Source: CAZIFG01 sp964539135 (lineage in GTDB: Bacteria; Margulisbacteria; Marinamargulisbacteria; GCA-2716485; CAZIFG01). Taken from it: DNA of 64,000 bases. Made by a program: the position numbers and the translations under genes. The stretch is taken from positions 45,358 to 109,357 of the forward strand of contig CAZIFG010000004.1 of assembly GCA_964539135.1 (NCBI GenBank), in the 5' to 3' direction. Shown piece after piece: positions 17,176 to 26,467 of the stretch (position 1 is its first letter; every line of letters starts with the position of its first letter). Under the pieces are notes generated by a model. It was not told the origin of the DNA. It worked only from the letters and a program-made list of their open reading frames with translations, and did not search any database.

Positions 17176-18333
17176 ATGAAGAAAACCATTTTCATTTCCA
17201 CCGCCGAAATTTCAGCCGATCAATATGGGGCCCAGCTTGCGCAAGCCTTATGGGCCTTAGATCCAGAGCTGAATCTTGTGGGATTAGGCAGCGTCCACAT
17301 GAAGGAAGTAGGGGTCACGCTGATTGATGACATTGTCACCACCAGCTCTGTGGGTTTGGTGGAGGCCGTTCGGTTTTTACCCGTTACCTTATCGACCATT
17401 GAAAAAATAAAACGCTATTTAAAGCAAAACCCGCCCGATGTATTTTTGGCCATGGATGCTCAAGGGTTTCACATGCGTTTATTGCCGGCCGTGAAAAAAA
17501 TGGGCATTAAAACAGCCTATTTTATAGCCCCTCAAGAATGGCATTGGGGCACGAAAAAAGGCGGCCAACGTGTGATCGATGTGGTGGATCAAATTTTCAC
17601 CATCTTCAAAGAAGAAAGCAAATTTTATGAAGCCCTGGGTAAGAACGTCACTTTTGTAGGTCATCCTCTCTGTGATTTTAAACCGCATATTATACCTAAA
17701 CCCGATTTTTTTAAGACCTTTGGTTTTGACGAAAAAGAGCCTCTGGTGGGCATTTTTCCAGGGTCCAGATATCAAGAAATAGAACGGGTATGTCCGCTTT
17801 TATTAAAAGCAGCCAAAGAAATTCGGAAGGTCTTGCCTAAGGTTCAGTTTGGACTTTCAGTGGCAGATCCTCGATACGAAGCCCGCATCTCAGAGCTGAT
17901 AGCAGAAATTGGGGTGCCCTATGTCAAATTAATGGATATCACGCATTCTAAAACCTTGATGAAGCATGCTCGTGTGAATATTACCTCTTCAGGAACGGTA
18001 ACCTTAGAGCAGGCCCTTTTAGGCACACCGGCGGTGGCGACTTACAAATTGCATCCCCTGACCTATTTTATTGGGAGAACCATTTTGGCGATGAGAACCA
18101 AAAATATTACATGGATCAGCTTGCCCAATATTTTAGAAAAAAAGGAAATTTGTAAGGAATTTGTGCAACGTAAGGCGAAATATGAAGGGATTGCAGCGGC
18201 AACCTTAGAACTCTTAACCAACGAGAAAGAGCATGCCCGCATTTGTGCGGAGTTGGAAATCTTAAAGAAAAATTTAGGCGAGCCAGGCGTCATTAAACGT
18301 GTTGCAGAAGGCTTGCTTACCATGATGGAGTAA
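17176..18333 (+). CDS. lpxB: Lipid-A-disaccharide synthase
   Basis: GT19 glycosyltransferase joining UDP-diacylglucosamine and lipid X to make the lipid A disaccharide on the inner membrane's cytoplasmic face. The 385-residue product starts ISTAEISADQYGAQLA (family S-G-E-x-S-G-D-x-x-G-A). It has APQEWHWG in place of the usual APQVWAW, FVGHPLCD, GIFPGSRYQEI and SSGTVTLEQALLGTPAV. All are recognisable, so the organism should make lipid A and be a true LPS Gram-negative. pyrC follows after 3 bp. Confidence 0.94.
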   Translation: MKKTIFISTAEISADQYGAQLAQALWALDPELNLVGLGSVHMKEVGVTLIDDIVTTSSVGLVEAVRFLPVTLSTIEKIKRYLKQNPPDVFLAMDAQGFHMRLLPAVKKMGIKTAYFIAPQEWHWGTKKGGQRVIDVVDQIFTIFKEESKFYEALGKNVTFVGHPLCDFKPHIIPKPDFFKTFGFDEKEPLVGIFPGSRYQEIERVCPLLLKAAKEIRKVLPKVQFGLSVADPRYEARISELIAEIGVPYVKLMDITHSKTLMKHARVNITSSGTVTLEQALLGTPAVATYKLHPLTYFIGRTILAMRTKNITWISLPNILEKKEICKEFVQRKAKYEGIAAATLELLTNEKEHARICAELEILKKNLGEPGVIKRVAEGLLTMME

Positions 18334-18336
18334 ACG

Positions 18337-19659
18337 ATGTTGGAATCACTATTGATTAAAAATGTAAACATGGTCTTGCCAAATGGCGTGTTTGAGGGCG
18401 ACTTAAAAGTAGAAAAGGGTATTATTACAGAAATTGGCCCCTCGCTTTCAGGATCTGTCGAAAAAACAATCGATGAAAAAGGCTTGGTGCTGATGCCCGG
18501 TTGTATTGATCCCCATGTTCATTTTAGAGATCCAGGGGTTATTGAAAAAGAAGATTTATACACCGGAAGTTGTGCCGCAGCCGCAGGAGGCATTACAAGC
18601 TTTTTTGAGATGCCCAATACCAAACCCTCAACGACAAGTTGTGCCTTAATGGCCGAGAAAAAGAAAATAGCCGCCGAAAAATCCATCGTGAATTATAATT
18701 TTTTTATTGGAGCCACACCAGATAACTTAGACGAGCTTAAGGTCATTGAAAATGTACCAGGCATTAAAATTTATGTGGGCTCCTCAACGGGGTCCTTGTT
18801 GGTGAATGAACAGGACGCGTTAGAGTCTATTTTCAAAAACACCACTCACCTCATTGCGGTTCACGCAGAGGACGAGGCCACGGTTCTTGAGAATAAAGAG
18901 CGGTATAAAAACAGCACAGACGTGGCCGATTTTATTAAAATCAGAACCGTAGAAGCCGCCTTAAAATGCACCAAACGGGTTGTTGAGTTGGCACAACGTC
19001 ATAAACACCGCTTACATATTTGCCATTTAACAACCGCAGAAGAAGCCTTGTTTTTAAAAGACAAAATAGGCAGTCTCGTTACGACAGAAGTCTGTCCGCA
19101 GCATTTGTTTTTGTGGGCACCCGACATTTACACCCAAATGGGAACCTTGGCACAAATTAATCCGCCCATCCGAGAAAAATACCATGCAGAGGGGCTGTGG
19201 ACGGCCTTAAAATCGGGTTTAATTTCTATGGTGGTGACAGATCACGCGCCTCATTTATTAGAAGAAAAGCTGCAAGTCTTTGGAAAAGCGCCTTCGGGAA
19301 TGCCAGGCATCGAAACGTCATTAGCCTTGATGCTCAATCAAGTGAATAAAGGGGCGTGTACGCTTGAAAATGTTGCTCAGTGGATGTCAAAAGCGCCGGC
19401 AGATGTTTTTAGGATTCAAAACAAAGGGCAGCTTAAAGTAGGGTTCGATGCGGATATGGTCCTGGTAGACATGAAGAAAAAAGCCCGTGTAGAAGGTAAA
19501 AAATTTAAAAGTAAGGCCAAGTGGAGTGCCTTTGAAGGTATGAAACTTCAAGGATGGCCGCTCATGACCCTTGTAAATGGCCAAATGGTATATCGAGAAG
19601 GCGATATTTTGGATGCCATTAAAGGCAAAGAAGTGCAGATTCAATCATATCCACGCTAG
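18337..19659 (+). CDS. pyrC: Dihydroorotase
   Basis: Third step of de novo pyrimidine synthesis: cyclises carbamoyl aspartate to dihydroorotate. The 440-residue metal-dependent amidohydrolase has the HxH pair in DPHVHFRDPG, the glycine/threonine-rich GGITSFFEMPNT, AVHAEDE, HICHLTT and the catalytic Asp in VTDHAPH. Length and motifs fit the longer dihydroorotase class rather than the 350-residue enteric PyrC. An allantoinase or hydantoinase role is possible but less likely, as pyrG and pyrH are in the same window. Confidence 0.88.
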   Translation: MLESLLIKNVNMVLPNGVFEGDLKVEKGIITEIGPSLSGSVEKTIDEKGLVLMPGCIDPHVHFRDPGVIEKEDLYTGSCAAAAGGITSFFEMPNTKPSTTSCALMAEKKKIAAEKSIVNYNFFIGATPDNLDELKVIENVPGIKIYVGSSTGSLLVNEQDALESIFKNTTHLIAVHAEDEATVLENKERYKNSTDVADFIKIRTVEAALKCTKRVVELAQRHKHRLHICHLTTAEEALFLKDKIGSLVTTEVCPQHLFLWAPDIYTQMGTLAQINPPIREKYHAEGLWTALKSGLISMVVTDHAPHLLEEKLQVFGKAPSGMPGIETSLALMLNQVNKGACTLENVAQWMSKAPADVFRIQNKGQLKVGFDADMVLVDMKKKARVEGKKFKSKAKWSAFEGMKLQGWPLMTLVNGQMVYREGDILDAIKGKEVQIQSYPR

Positions 19660-19931
19660 GGGGATAACGTATTGTGTTCTCTTAATAAATCATATTTAAA
19701 TTTAATCGAAGCCGAGACTTGAAAGAGAAAGGGTTTTTGGCTAAAGTGAAAGTGTTTAATTCCACAATATTATATGCATTTGCAGCAGCGGCAGCCGCCC
19801 CTTTTCCTAATGATGACGCGTTATTAACAAAATTATAGCCTAAACACGACTGGAACAGTTGGAAGATTATGCTGAAGATTAGTATTTATTTTTCATGAAA
19901 TTTTATTTATTTTTTTACGATGATAAAAGGT
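19660..19931. other. Gene-poor spacer with a possible secreted-protein remnant
   Basis: This 272-bp stretch and the element after it separate pyrC from the MORN gene. A 30-codon reading frame from GTG 19746 to TAG 19838 starts VKVFNSTILYAFAAAA and looks like a signal peptide cut short. It could be the start of a decayed secreted-protein gene. Nothing else is recognised. Confidence 0.25.
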
Positions 19932-20068
19932 GGGGCTGTTGCGAAATGCCTACGTTTGGATCATATGAAAGGCATTCCGAGTCCGAAAGCTCTTATATAT
20001 CATAAATGAGGACTTGAGGACGAGGATAACACAGCAGATGGCCAAAATAGGCATTTCGCAACAGTCCC
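19932..20068 (+). mobile_element. MITE-like element, copy B
   Basis: 137 bp; ends GGGGCTGTTGCGAAATGCC and GGCATTTCGCAACAGTCCC are inverted repeats with one mismatch. It shares the interior blocks of copy A. No clear target duplication is seen (AAGGT left, AAAAT right). It lies 64 bp upstream of the MORN gene. Confidence 0.85.
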
Positions 20069-20132
20069 AAAATAGCAATGGGATGCGGTTTTAGATAGTA
20101 TCATTCTGCAGAATCTTAGGAGCGCCTTATTT

Positions 20133-22481
20133 ATGAATATTACGCGAAAAGTAATTTCGCTTCGCAGTCGTAGTCGCCGTAGAAAAAAATCTAAGCAGCA
20201 GTCTTCTTTAGCAAATCGCAGTTGGAACGCACTTAGATGGGCCCTAAAAGGTGTTATACTCACAAGTCTTGGGGTCATTGTGGGGGGGAGCGGGAGTGGC
20301 GTGCCTAGAAAATTTGGTGAAAATTCATTCCCACAATGTAATCCCCTCGCAGTGTTGCCCGACAATTATCGCATGCCTTTGCCTCTCATGGATATAGAGT
20401 TGCCTGCGGATTCACGCTATATTACTTACGCCAATATGGATGTATTTCACGGGAGTGTTTATGCCCATACAGGTTGCCCCAAATATGGGGTTTACGTCTT
20501 TCAAAACGTCGGTTCTTTTTATGGATCCTTTTATGAAAATACCAAATTGAAAGAGGGCACCATGTTTTTTTTGAACGGAGAGGTCTTTAAAGGCACCTTT
20601 CATGAAAGTACAGGCGATAAAAAAGAAGGCACTGTAACCTACGCGGATGGCACATCAAAAACCGGATCCTTCGAGGCCTATACCAATGTATTTACACCAT
20701 ACCAATCATACAAAGTTAAGGCAGCTATAGTTGGATTGTTAGGGGGTGCGTTTGCGATCTATAAATATGGGCGCATGCTCAATTTGGCTCGTGTATTAGA
20801 TCCCATTCGAGAGTGGCAGAAAAGACGAATGCAAGCCCAACAGAAACGCACTGTTGAAACTGAACAAGGAAAATTGGACAGAAAAGTGGAAAGATATAAA
20901 GAAAAACTGAATCTAACGCTTCAGGAAGGACTTCAAGATTTTGGTATTGCTTTAAATAATCAGGGGGTACTGGAATGGCCTCATCCTCAAAACGGATTTA
21001 TCATACTCCACTACCAAGGAAGTCCTGTTTTTGTGACTGAAAAAGCGAGAGCTTACATACAGGAGAGGATTCAAACCTATAGAAGAAACTGTATAAAGGC
21101 TATTGATAGTGTTTCCATTACACCTCAAGAGACGCGTTGTCTTGGTATAGAAGCGAAATTTAAATCTGCACTTGAAAAACTGCTTCAGGATAAAGACGTC
21201 CTATTAAAGAAAGCTAGAGAAAGAGTCAGAGCTCTGAATGTTCATGACCTGTTTAAGGTTCAAGGTCTCTCTATGCATTTCGTGCAAGAAACAGCACGGA
21301 TGAATCTGAGGGCCACTAAAACCCCCATCAACTATGATGGGGTTTTCGTTTCAACCCTAGCGCTACTGAAGTCAAAACTGCCTAAAGGTCACGGGATGTC
21401 CCCTATTAAAGCGGCCTTTAACGGTATTTATGGGGCGGATGCTATCCAGACGCTGCTTGAGGCTCAGCTTACCGCTGAAGAAACACTGCAAACTGCTCGA
21501 GATAATTTAGACCATCTACTCCATGTATTAAACACCTCTGTGGAGACCCCTTTAGGCGGAGACCTTCCCGCTCTTACCTTACAAGTCCATGAGGCAAATG
21601 CCGTATTTCTGACAGAAAAAAACAATTACGACGAGATTTGCAACAGATTAAACGAGTCTCAGCGCCAGGCTTTGAAGTTGATCTCGACGCTAAGCCTACA
21701 GGATCTTGACCGTTTAGAAAGTGAGTCCACTCACGATGCCATTGCATTTCTACGCGAAAATTTTACATTCGCTGAACATAGAAGAATAAAAATAGGAGAT
21801 GCTGCATCGGGCGCTGGTCATGGCACTTCCGATTCTGTTGAAGATCCTGGAACACCCTGTTCTCCTAGATTTAGTTTGAGTGCCTCAGAACCGGTGACGC
21901 TAAGGGATCTCTGTTTTTCAATGTCAGATCATCTTAATGCCAGCGGTTTTGTATTTGTACCGTTCGTGCCAGGTGCGCGTAGTGATATCAACGCTTTAAT
22001 GTCGTGTCACTTTGGATTTTTTGCGCTGGCCTTAAGACTTACGCCTAATCTAATGGGGATTATTCAACAGAGACAGACCGCAAAGTTACAGCATGAATCG
22101 TCGTTTTTTTTATATCACGCACATGGCGATAGATCTACTTTTTTACAGGGAAAAAAACATCGGGAATTAACGACTGCTGGATATCCAGAAGATCTATTGA
22201 GAACCCCCCTGAATCTCTCTATTTCCTCATTTATCCATGAAGGCTTAGCACGAATTAATGCCTTTGCTATCGACAAAAGTCTGGAGCCTATAGACTTACC
22301 CCCTGAGAAACTGCACTTAATGGGGGATTACATTCAGCGTCATGGAAGAGAGATTCAAGCGCGATCTGGAGGCTCTCACTCTAAATGGGTAGCGCCTTTC
22401 GCATGGCCTCTCGATGTGAGTTCGGAGCGAGACCTAAAAAGTATTTATATAGGATTGTTTATATTCATGCGTTGTCGATAA
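20133..22481 (+). CDS. MORN-repeat membrane-associated protein of unknown function
   Basis: A 782-residue protein. The N-terminus is very basic (RSRSRRRKKS), followed by a hydrophobic segment at about 39-55 that may be a signal anchor. Residues about 95-185 carry four or five MORN-type repeats with the Y-x-x-G-x-x-Y/F-x-G-x-F rhythm: FHGSVYAHTG, FYGSFYENT, FKGTFHEST, KTGSFEAYT. A second weak hydrophobic segment lies near 204-221. The remaining 560 residues are helical with coiled-coil tendency and match nothing I recognise. A TTAGGAG Shine-Dalgarno lies 11-12 nt before the ATG. The gene stands alone downstream of element B. Bacterial MORN proteins include host-membrane-binding effectors, so that is one possibility. 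Confidence 0.65.
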   Translation: MNITRKVISLRSRSRRRKKSKQQSSLANRSWNALRWALKGVILTSLGVIVGGSGSGVPRKFGENSFPQCNPLAVLPDNYRMPLPLMDIELPADSRYITYANMDVFHGSVYAHTGCPKYGVYVFQNVGSFYGSFYENTKLKEGTMFFLNGEVFKGTFHESTGDKKEGTVTYADGTSKTGSFEAYTNVFTPYQSYKVKAAIVGLLGGAFAIYKYGRMLNLARVLDPIREWQKRRMQAQQKRTVETEQGKLDRKVERYKEKLNLTLQEGLQDFGIALNNQGVLEWPHPQNGFIILHYQGSPVFVTEKARAYIQERIQTYRRNCIKAIDSVSITPQETRCLGIEAKFKSALEKLLQDKDVLLKKARERVRALNVHDLFKVQGLSMHFVQETARMNLRATKTPINYDGVFVSTLALLKSKLPKGHGMSPIKAAFNGIYGADAIQTLLEAQLTAEETLQTARDNLDHLLHVLNTSVETPLGGDLPALTLQVHEANAVFLTEKNNYDEICNRLNESQRQALKLISTLSLQDLDRLESESTHDAIAFLRENFTFAEHRRIKIGDAASGAGHGTSDSVEDPGTPCSPRFSLSASEPVTLRDLCFSMSDHLNASGFVFVPFVPGARSDINALMSCHFGFFALALRLTPNLMGIIQQRQTAKLQHESSFFLYHAHGDRSTFLQGKKHRELTTAGYPEDLLRTPLNLSISSFIHEGLARINAFAIDKSLEPIDLPPEKLHLMGDYIQRHGREIQARSGGSHSKWVAPFAWPLDVSSERDLKSIYIGLFIFMRCR

Positions 22482-22498
22482 ATATTCTTTTGCCCATA

Positions 22499-22527
22499 TA
22501 GTCAGTGAATTCTGGCTATGTTAAAAT
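22499..22527 (+). promoter_or_regulatory. lipA promoter, predicted leaderless
   Basis: -35-like TAGTCA (22499-22504), a 17-bp spacer, -10 TAAAAT (22522-22527), then 6 nt to ATG 22534. No Shine-Dalgarno is visible. Confidence 0.4.
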
Positions 22528-22533
22528 AAAAAT

Positions 22534-23451
22534 ATGACCGAACAAACACAAACGCGACGCTCTAAGACACTTCCAGATCCCAAACTCAGAATCCCAGATT
22601 GGTTTAAGCAATCGGTTGGAAAACGAAAAGCCACCGAAAATCTCTCTAAAATGTTGGAAACAACGGTGCCCAACACCATTTGCCAAGAAGCCAAATGTCC
22701 CAATCGGTCAGACTGTTTTAATAAAGGCATCATGACCTTTATGGTTATGGGGACAATTTGTACCCGAAATTGTGCCTTTTGCTCGGTATCTCACGGAAAA
22801 CCCTTGCCCCCGAGTTTAAAAGATTTAGACGATATTTTAAACGCCATTGAAAAAGTGAAGCTTAAATTTGTTGTGCTCACGTCTCCCAATAGAGACGATT
22901 TACCCGACGGAGGTGCCAGCCATTATGCAGCCTTGGTCAGAGGCATTCGTGCCGAGCATCCAAATTTAAAAGTAGAAGTACTCATTCCCGATTTTCAGGG
23001 CAATCAAGAGTCCCTTCAGAAAGTAGTAGACGCAAGGCCGGATGTGATCAATCACAATATGGAAACCGTGCCGTCTTTATATACCATTGCCCGTCGTGGC
23101 AGCTTATTTAAGCGATCCCTAGAGGTGTTATCCAGCGTTAAAGAAATGGATCCCAGCATTCTCACAAAGTCAGGGGTAATGGTAGGGCTTGGCGAATCGT
23201 GGGCGGAACTCTTAGAGACCTTTAAAACCATTCAAACCGCAGGTGTGGACATCTTAACCATTGGCCAGTATTTAAAGCCAGATAAAGATAATTTGAACGT
23301 GCAAAAATACTATACACCCGAAGAATTCGATCAGTTAAGAGAAGCCGCTTTAAGCTATGGCTACAAATATGTATTTTCAGGCCCGCTTGTGCGGAGCTCT
23401 TACCTTGCAGAACATGTATTTAATGATACACTGGAACGAATCACACATTAA
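22534..23451 (+). CDS. lipA: Lipoyl synthase
   Basis: Radical SAM enzyme inserting two sulfurs into octanoyl chains on lipoyl domains. The 305-residue product has both iron-sulfur motifs: auxiliary C-x4-C-x5-C (CQEAKCPNRSDC) and radical-SAM CTRNCAFC. SPNRDDLPDGG, the C-terminal IGQYLKP and the conserved Ser in VRSSY also match the family. It heads a run lipA-plsY-gpsA-sugar transferase-nadD-coaE with small gaps or overlaps. Confidence 0.96.
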   Translation: MTEQTQTRRSKTLPDPKLRIPDWFKQSVGKRKATENLSKMLETTVPNTICQEAKCPNRSDCFNKGIMTFMVMGTICTRNCAFCSVSHGKPLPPSLKDLDDILNAIEKVKLKFVVLTSPNRDDLPDGGASHYAALVRGIRAEHPNLKVEVLIPDFQGNQESLQKVVDARPDVINHNMETVPSLYTIARRGSLFKRSLEVLSSVKEMDPSILTKSGVMVGLGESWAELLETFKTIQTAGVDILTIGQYLKPDKDNLNVQKYYTPEEFDQLREAALSYGYKYVFSGPLVRSSYLAEHVFNDTLERITH

Positions 23452-23473
23452 TATTAAAAGTTGAGGGGAAAGT

Positions 23474-24055
23474 ATGAACACAAATATCCTGATATTAGCG
23501 ATAATTTCCTATCTTTGTGGGACTATTCCCTTTGGACTTTTTTTCTCAAAAATAAAGGGCATTGATTTAAGATCTCAAGGGTCTGGCAATATTGGGGCGA
23601 CCAATGTTTGGCGCGTCATGGGGTGGAAGTATGGAGCGGTTGTATTTTTTTTAGATGCCTTTAAAGGAGCAGTGCCAACAGCCTTATCTCTCAGCATGTC
23701 AGAGTATCCCTATATTCATATTTTAATTGGGATTTTGGCCATTGTGGGGCATTCTCTACCTGTTTTTACAAAATTTAAGGGAGGGAAAGGGGTAGCGACA
23801 GCGGTAGGGGTCATTTTTGCTTTGGCACCCAACGTCGCACTGATTCTTTTAGGATTTGGGTTGACCATGATCATGCTGACACGTTATGTAGCGCCTGTGA
23901 GCATTTTGTGCGCCCTATTGGCCCCTATTTTATTTAAACTCTTGGATTATCCCAACGAGTATACGGTGGTCATGATGATTGTGGCCATTTTTGTCATTTT
24001 TAGACACAAAGATAATATTAAACGGATGATCCATGGAACTGAAAACAAGATCTAA
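23474..24055 (+). CDS. plsY: Acyl-phosphate:glycerol-3-phosphate acyltransferase
   Basis: Integral membrane enzyme that acylates glycerol-3-phosphate using acyl-phosphate made by PlsX (48981-50048). The 193-residue product has about five membrane spans and the PlsY loop motifs GSGNIGATNVWR, and GHSLPVFTKFKGGKGVAT. The 3' end overlaps gpsA by 23 bp; GpsA makes its substrate, so coupled expression makes sense. GAGGGGAAAG just before the ATG is a Shine-Dalgarno. Confidence 0.95.
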   Translation: MNTNILILAIISYLCGTIPFGLFFSKIKGIDLRSQGSGNIGATNVWRVMGWKYGAVVFFLDAFKGAVPTALSLSMSEYPYIHILIGILAIVGHSLPVFTKFKGGKGVATAVGVIFALAPNVALILLGFGLTMIMLTRYVAPVSILCALLAPILFKLLDYPNEYTVVMMIVAIFVIFRHKDNIKRMIHGTENKI

Positions 24056-25028
24056 AATAGGGATCATTGGGGCAGGAGCCTGGCCCACAACAGTGGCGCT
24101 TTTATTAATAGAAAACGGACATGAGGTCACGCAATGGGTGCATAGAGCTTCTCTGTTATCCGAAATGACAGAAAAAGGAAGTCATGAAAAAGCCTTGCCG
24201 GGTATTCCTATTCCTCAAACACTTCAGGTGTCTTTAGATATACATGCGATAGCAGTGTCATGCGACGCCCTTATCATTGGGTTACCCTCAGCGCATTTAT
24301 CGGCCTTGGACGCTATAGGCCATACACTCAAAAGTAAGCCGGTATTAAGTATCACAAAAGGGCTAGGGCCGGGCTTTAAACGGGCATCTTTAATCATAAA
24401 AGAAAAATTAGGGGCCCAGAGTGTGTCTATTTTATCAGGGCCTAACTTAGCGAAAGAAATTGCAGCAAAAAAGCCAGCGGCCTCGGTTGTTGCTAGTGAG
24501 AGAGACGCCGAAGGCCTATTTTGGCAGACCTGTTTAAGCAGTGCTCGATTTAGAGTGTACCGTACCTCTGATACCATAGGCGTGGAACTGGGTGGGATTT
24601 TAAAAAATGTAGTGGCTATTGGTGCCGGCATTTCAGATGGATTGGAGTTAGGGACCAATGCCAAAGCGGCATTAGTGACCCGGGGATTAAAAGAATTAAT
24701 GGGCTTTGCCCTCCAAGAAGGGGCTCAAAAAGAAAGTTTAGAAGGATTGTCTGGAATAGGAGATTTAATGGCAACCTGTCACTCAGATCAAAGTCGAAAT
24801 TACAGACTTGGGAAATTATTGGGGCAGGGAAAAAACCTGGATGAAAGTGTAGAAGAAATTCAATCAGCCATTGAAGGGATGAATACAACGCAAGAGTTGT
24901 ATCATCGGGCACAAGAAAAAGGTATAGAGATGCCGATTACACAAAGTATATTTGAGGTTGTTTATAACAAAAAAAATCCAAGAGCGGTGATAAATGCGCT
25001 CATGGAGCGGAGCTTGAAAAAAGAATGA
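24033..25028 (+). CDS. gpsA: Glycerol-3-phosphate dehydrogenase [NAD(P)+]
   Basis: Reduces dihydroxyacetone phosphate to sn-glycerol-3-phosphate for phospholipid synthesis. The 331-residue product has an N-terminal Rossmann fold, GPNLAKEIA, the catalytic region GGILKNVVAIGAGISDG with the conserved Lys, and GLSGIGDLMATC. The nucleotide-binding motif is GAGAWPTTVA, with Pro in place of the near-invariant Gly of G-x-G-x-W-G-T-A. This could change cofactor affinity; the rest is canonical. The stop overlaps the next ATG by 4 bp. Confidence 0.93.
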   Translation: MELKTRSKIGIIGAGAWPTTVALLLIENGHEVTQWVHRASLLSEMTEKGSHEKALPGIPIPQTLQVSLDIHAIAVSCDALIIGLPSAHLSALDAIGHTLKSKPVLSITKGLGPGFKRASLIIKEKLGAQSVSILSGPNLAKEIAAKKPAASVVASERDAEGLFWQTCLSSARFRVYRTSDTIGVELGGILKNVVAIGAGISDGLELGTNAKAALVTRGLKELMGFALQEGAQKESLEGLSGIGDLMATCHSDQSRNYRLGKLLGQGKNLDESVEEIQSAIEGMNTTQELYHRAQEKGIEMPITQSIFEVVYNKKNPRAVINALMERSLKKE

Positions 25029-26467
25029 AAGCCAATAAGGGGTTTTTTATCAGCTTAAGGATAATCAGTGATGTCATTCTGATTCCCATTGCCATTATTG
25101 TGGCGTATTCCTTAAAATTCAAACTGCCTATTTTTTTAGATTCGGTTCTATCCATCAATTTACTCATCATTAACCCGAATGCGCAAGTGGAACCCTACCT
25201 GGCAGGGTTATTTTATATTACACTGATTTGGATCATTTCTTACGCGGTATCAGGGGTCTATCGCATTCAAAAAGGGGTGATGCCTGAAATAGACGAAACA
25301 CTTAGGTTAATCAAAGGCAGCGGTCTAGCGGCCATTTTAATCATGGCGGGGACCTTTCTTTATCCCTTTATTCCAGGGTCTCGATTTGTCATTTTATACA
25401 GTGCGATTTTGGCCATAGGCTTCTGCGGTCTTGTTCGGATTTTTTTATACCGTTTAGAGCGAAAGCGCTTGCTTCAAGGAAAAGGATCTTTACGTGCCAT
25501 TATTATTGGGGTCGATCATATTGGGCAAGATCTGGCTGAAAAAATGGTGGTCTTTCCCTTTTTACGCTTCAATTATCGGGGCCATATCGACAGTGAGGTA
25601 CCAGAGAAAATTCATTATCATCTGCAGAAAAATATAAAAATTTTAGGACATAAAGACGACACACTAAAGCTCTTAAAGCAGCGCCGACCAGATGCTGTTT
25701 TTATCACCAAATATTTAGACGATACCCTCTATGTAAAAGAAATTGTGGAGTGGTGTGAATCCAAAAAAATCCAGGTGTATCGCTTGTCTGCCGTTTCCAA
25801 TTTTATGAGTTCCGTTATGGCCATCACAGATTTGGATGGGCTTCCCTTTATTGAGCAAAAGGAAATAGAAGCAGATACAGGAATGATCAAAATTAAAGAA
25901 GGCATAGACAGTGTTCTGAGTATCTTTCTCCTTCTGATTTTAAGTCCCGTATTGGGCTGTATTGCAGCGATGATCAAGTTCAGTTCCCCAGAGGGACCTG
26001 TTTTTTATTGTCAAGAAAGAGTAGGGTTTAAAGGCCGGCCATTTAAGATGATTAAATTTAGAACCATGATTCCAGATGCCGAAAAAAATGGCCCTCAGTA
26101 CGTGAACGAATCGGAGGAAAATCGATACATTTCCTGTGGGAAGTGGTTGCGAAAATATTCTTTAGATGAATTGCCTCAGCTTTTGAATGTCATTCGTGGG
26201 GAAATGAGTTTAGTCGGGCCACGGCCAGAGCGGCCTCAATTTGTCAAAAGCTACGAAGAAAGTATCCCCTATTTTGCCTATAGGCATGAAGTCAAAGGCG
26301 GATTAACAGGGTGGGCGCAAGTGAATGGGCGCTCTGTATTAACACGGCGGCCTGAACATAAATTAAGTTATGATTTATACTATGTGAAAAATATGTCCTT
26401 GGGATTGGATTTAAAAATTATACTCAAGACAATTACAATGGTGTTACGTGGTGAAGAAGCCTATTAG
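25025..26467 (+). CDS. Polyprenyl glycosylphosphotransferase (bacterial sugar transferase)
   Basis: Probably starts a surface polysaccharide repeat unit by moving a sugar-1-phosphate to undecaprenyl phosphate. The 480-residue product has about four N-terminal membrane helices and a CoA-binding-like middle domain (RAIIIGVDHIGQDL). A re-entrant helix and the catalytic C-terminal domain follow, with KMIKFRTM, SLDELPQLLNVIRGEMSLVG, GPRPERPQF and GLTGWAQVNGR. This is the WbaP/Exo type. The donor sugar cannot be told. The O-antigen-ligase-like gene at 52660-55119 may act in the same pathway, but no other polysaccharide genes are near. Confidence 0.88.
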   Translation: MKANKGFFISLRIISDVILIPIAIIVAYSLKFKLPIFLDSVLSINLLIINPNAQVEPYLAGLFYITLIWIISYAVSGVYRIQKGVMPEIDETLRLIKGSGLAAILIMAGTFLYPFIPGSRFVILYSAILAIGFCGLVRIFLYRLERKRLLQGKGSLRAIIIGVDHIGQDLAEKMVVFPFLRFNYRGHIDSEVPEKIHYHLQKNIKILGHKDDTLKLLKQRRPDAVFITKYLDDTLYVKEIVEWCESKKIQVYRLSAVSNFMSSVMAITDLDGLPFIEQKEIEADTGMIKIKEGIDSVLSIFLLLILSPVLGCIAAMIKFSSPEGPVFYCQERVGFKGRPFKMIKFRTMIPDAEKNGPQYVNESEENRYISCGKWLRKYSLDELPQLLNVIRGEMSLVGPRPERPQFVKSYEESIPYFAYRHEVKGGLTGWAQVNGRSVLTRRPEHKLSYDLYYVKNMSLGLDLKIILKTITMVLRGEEAY

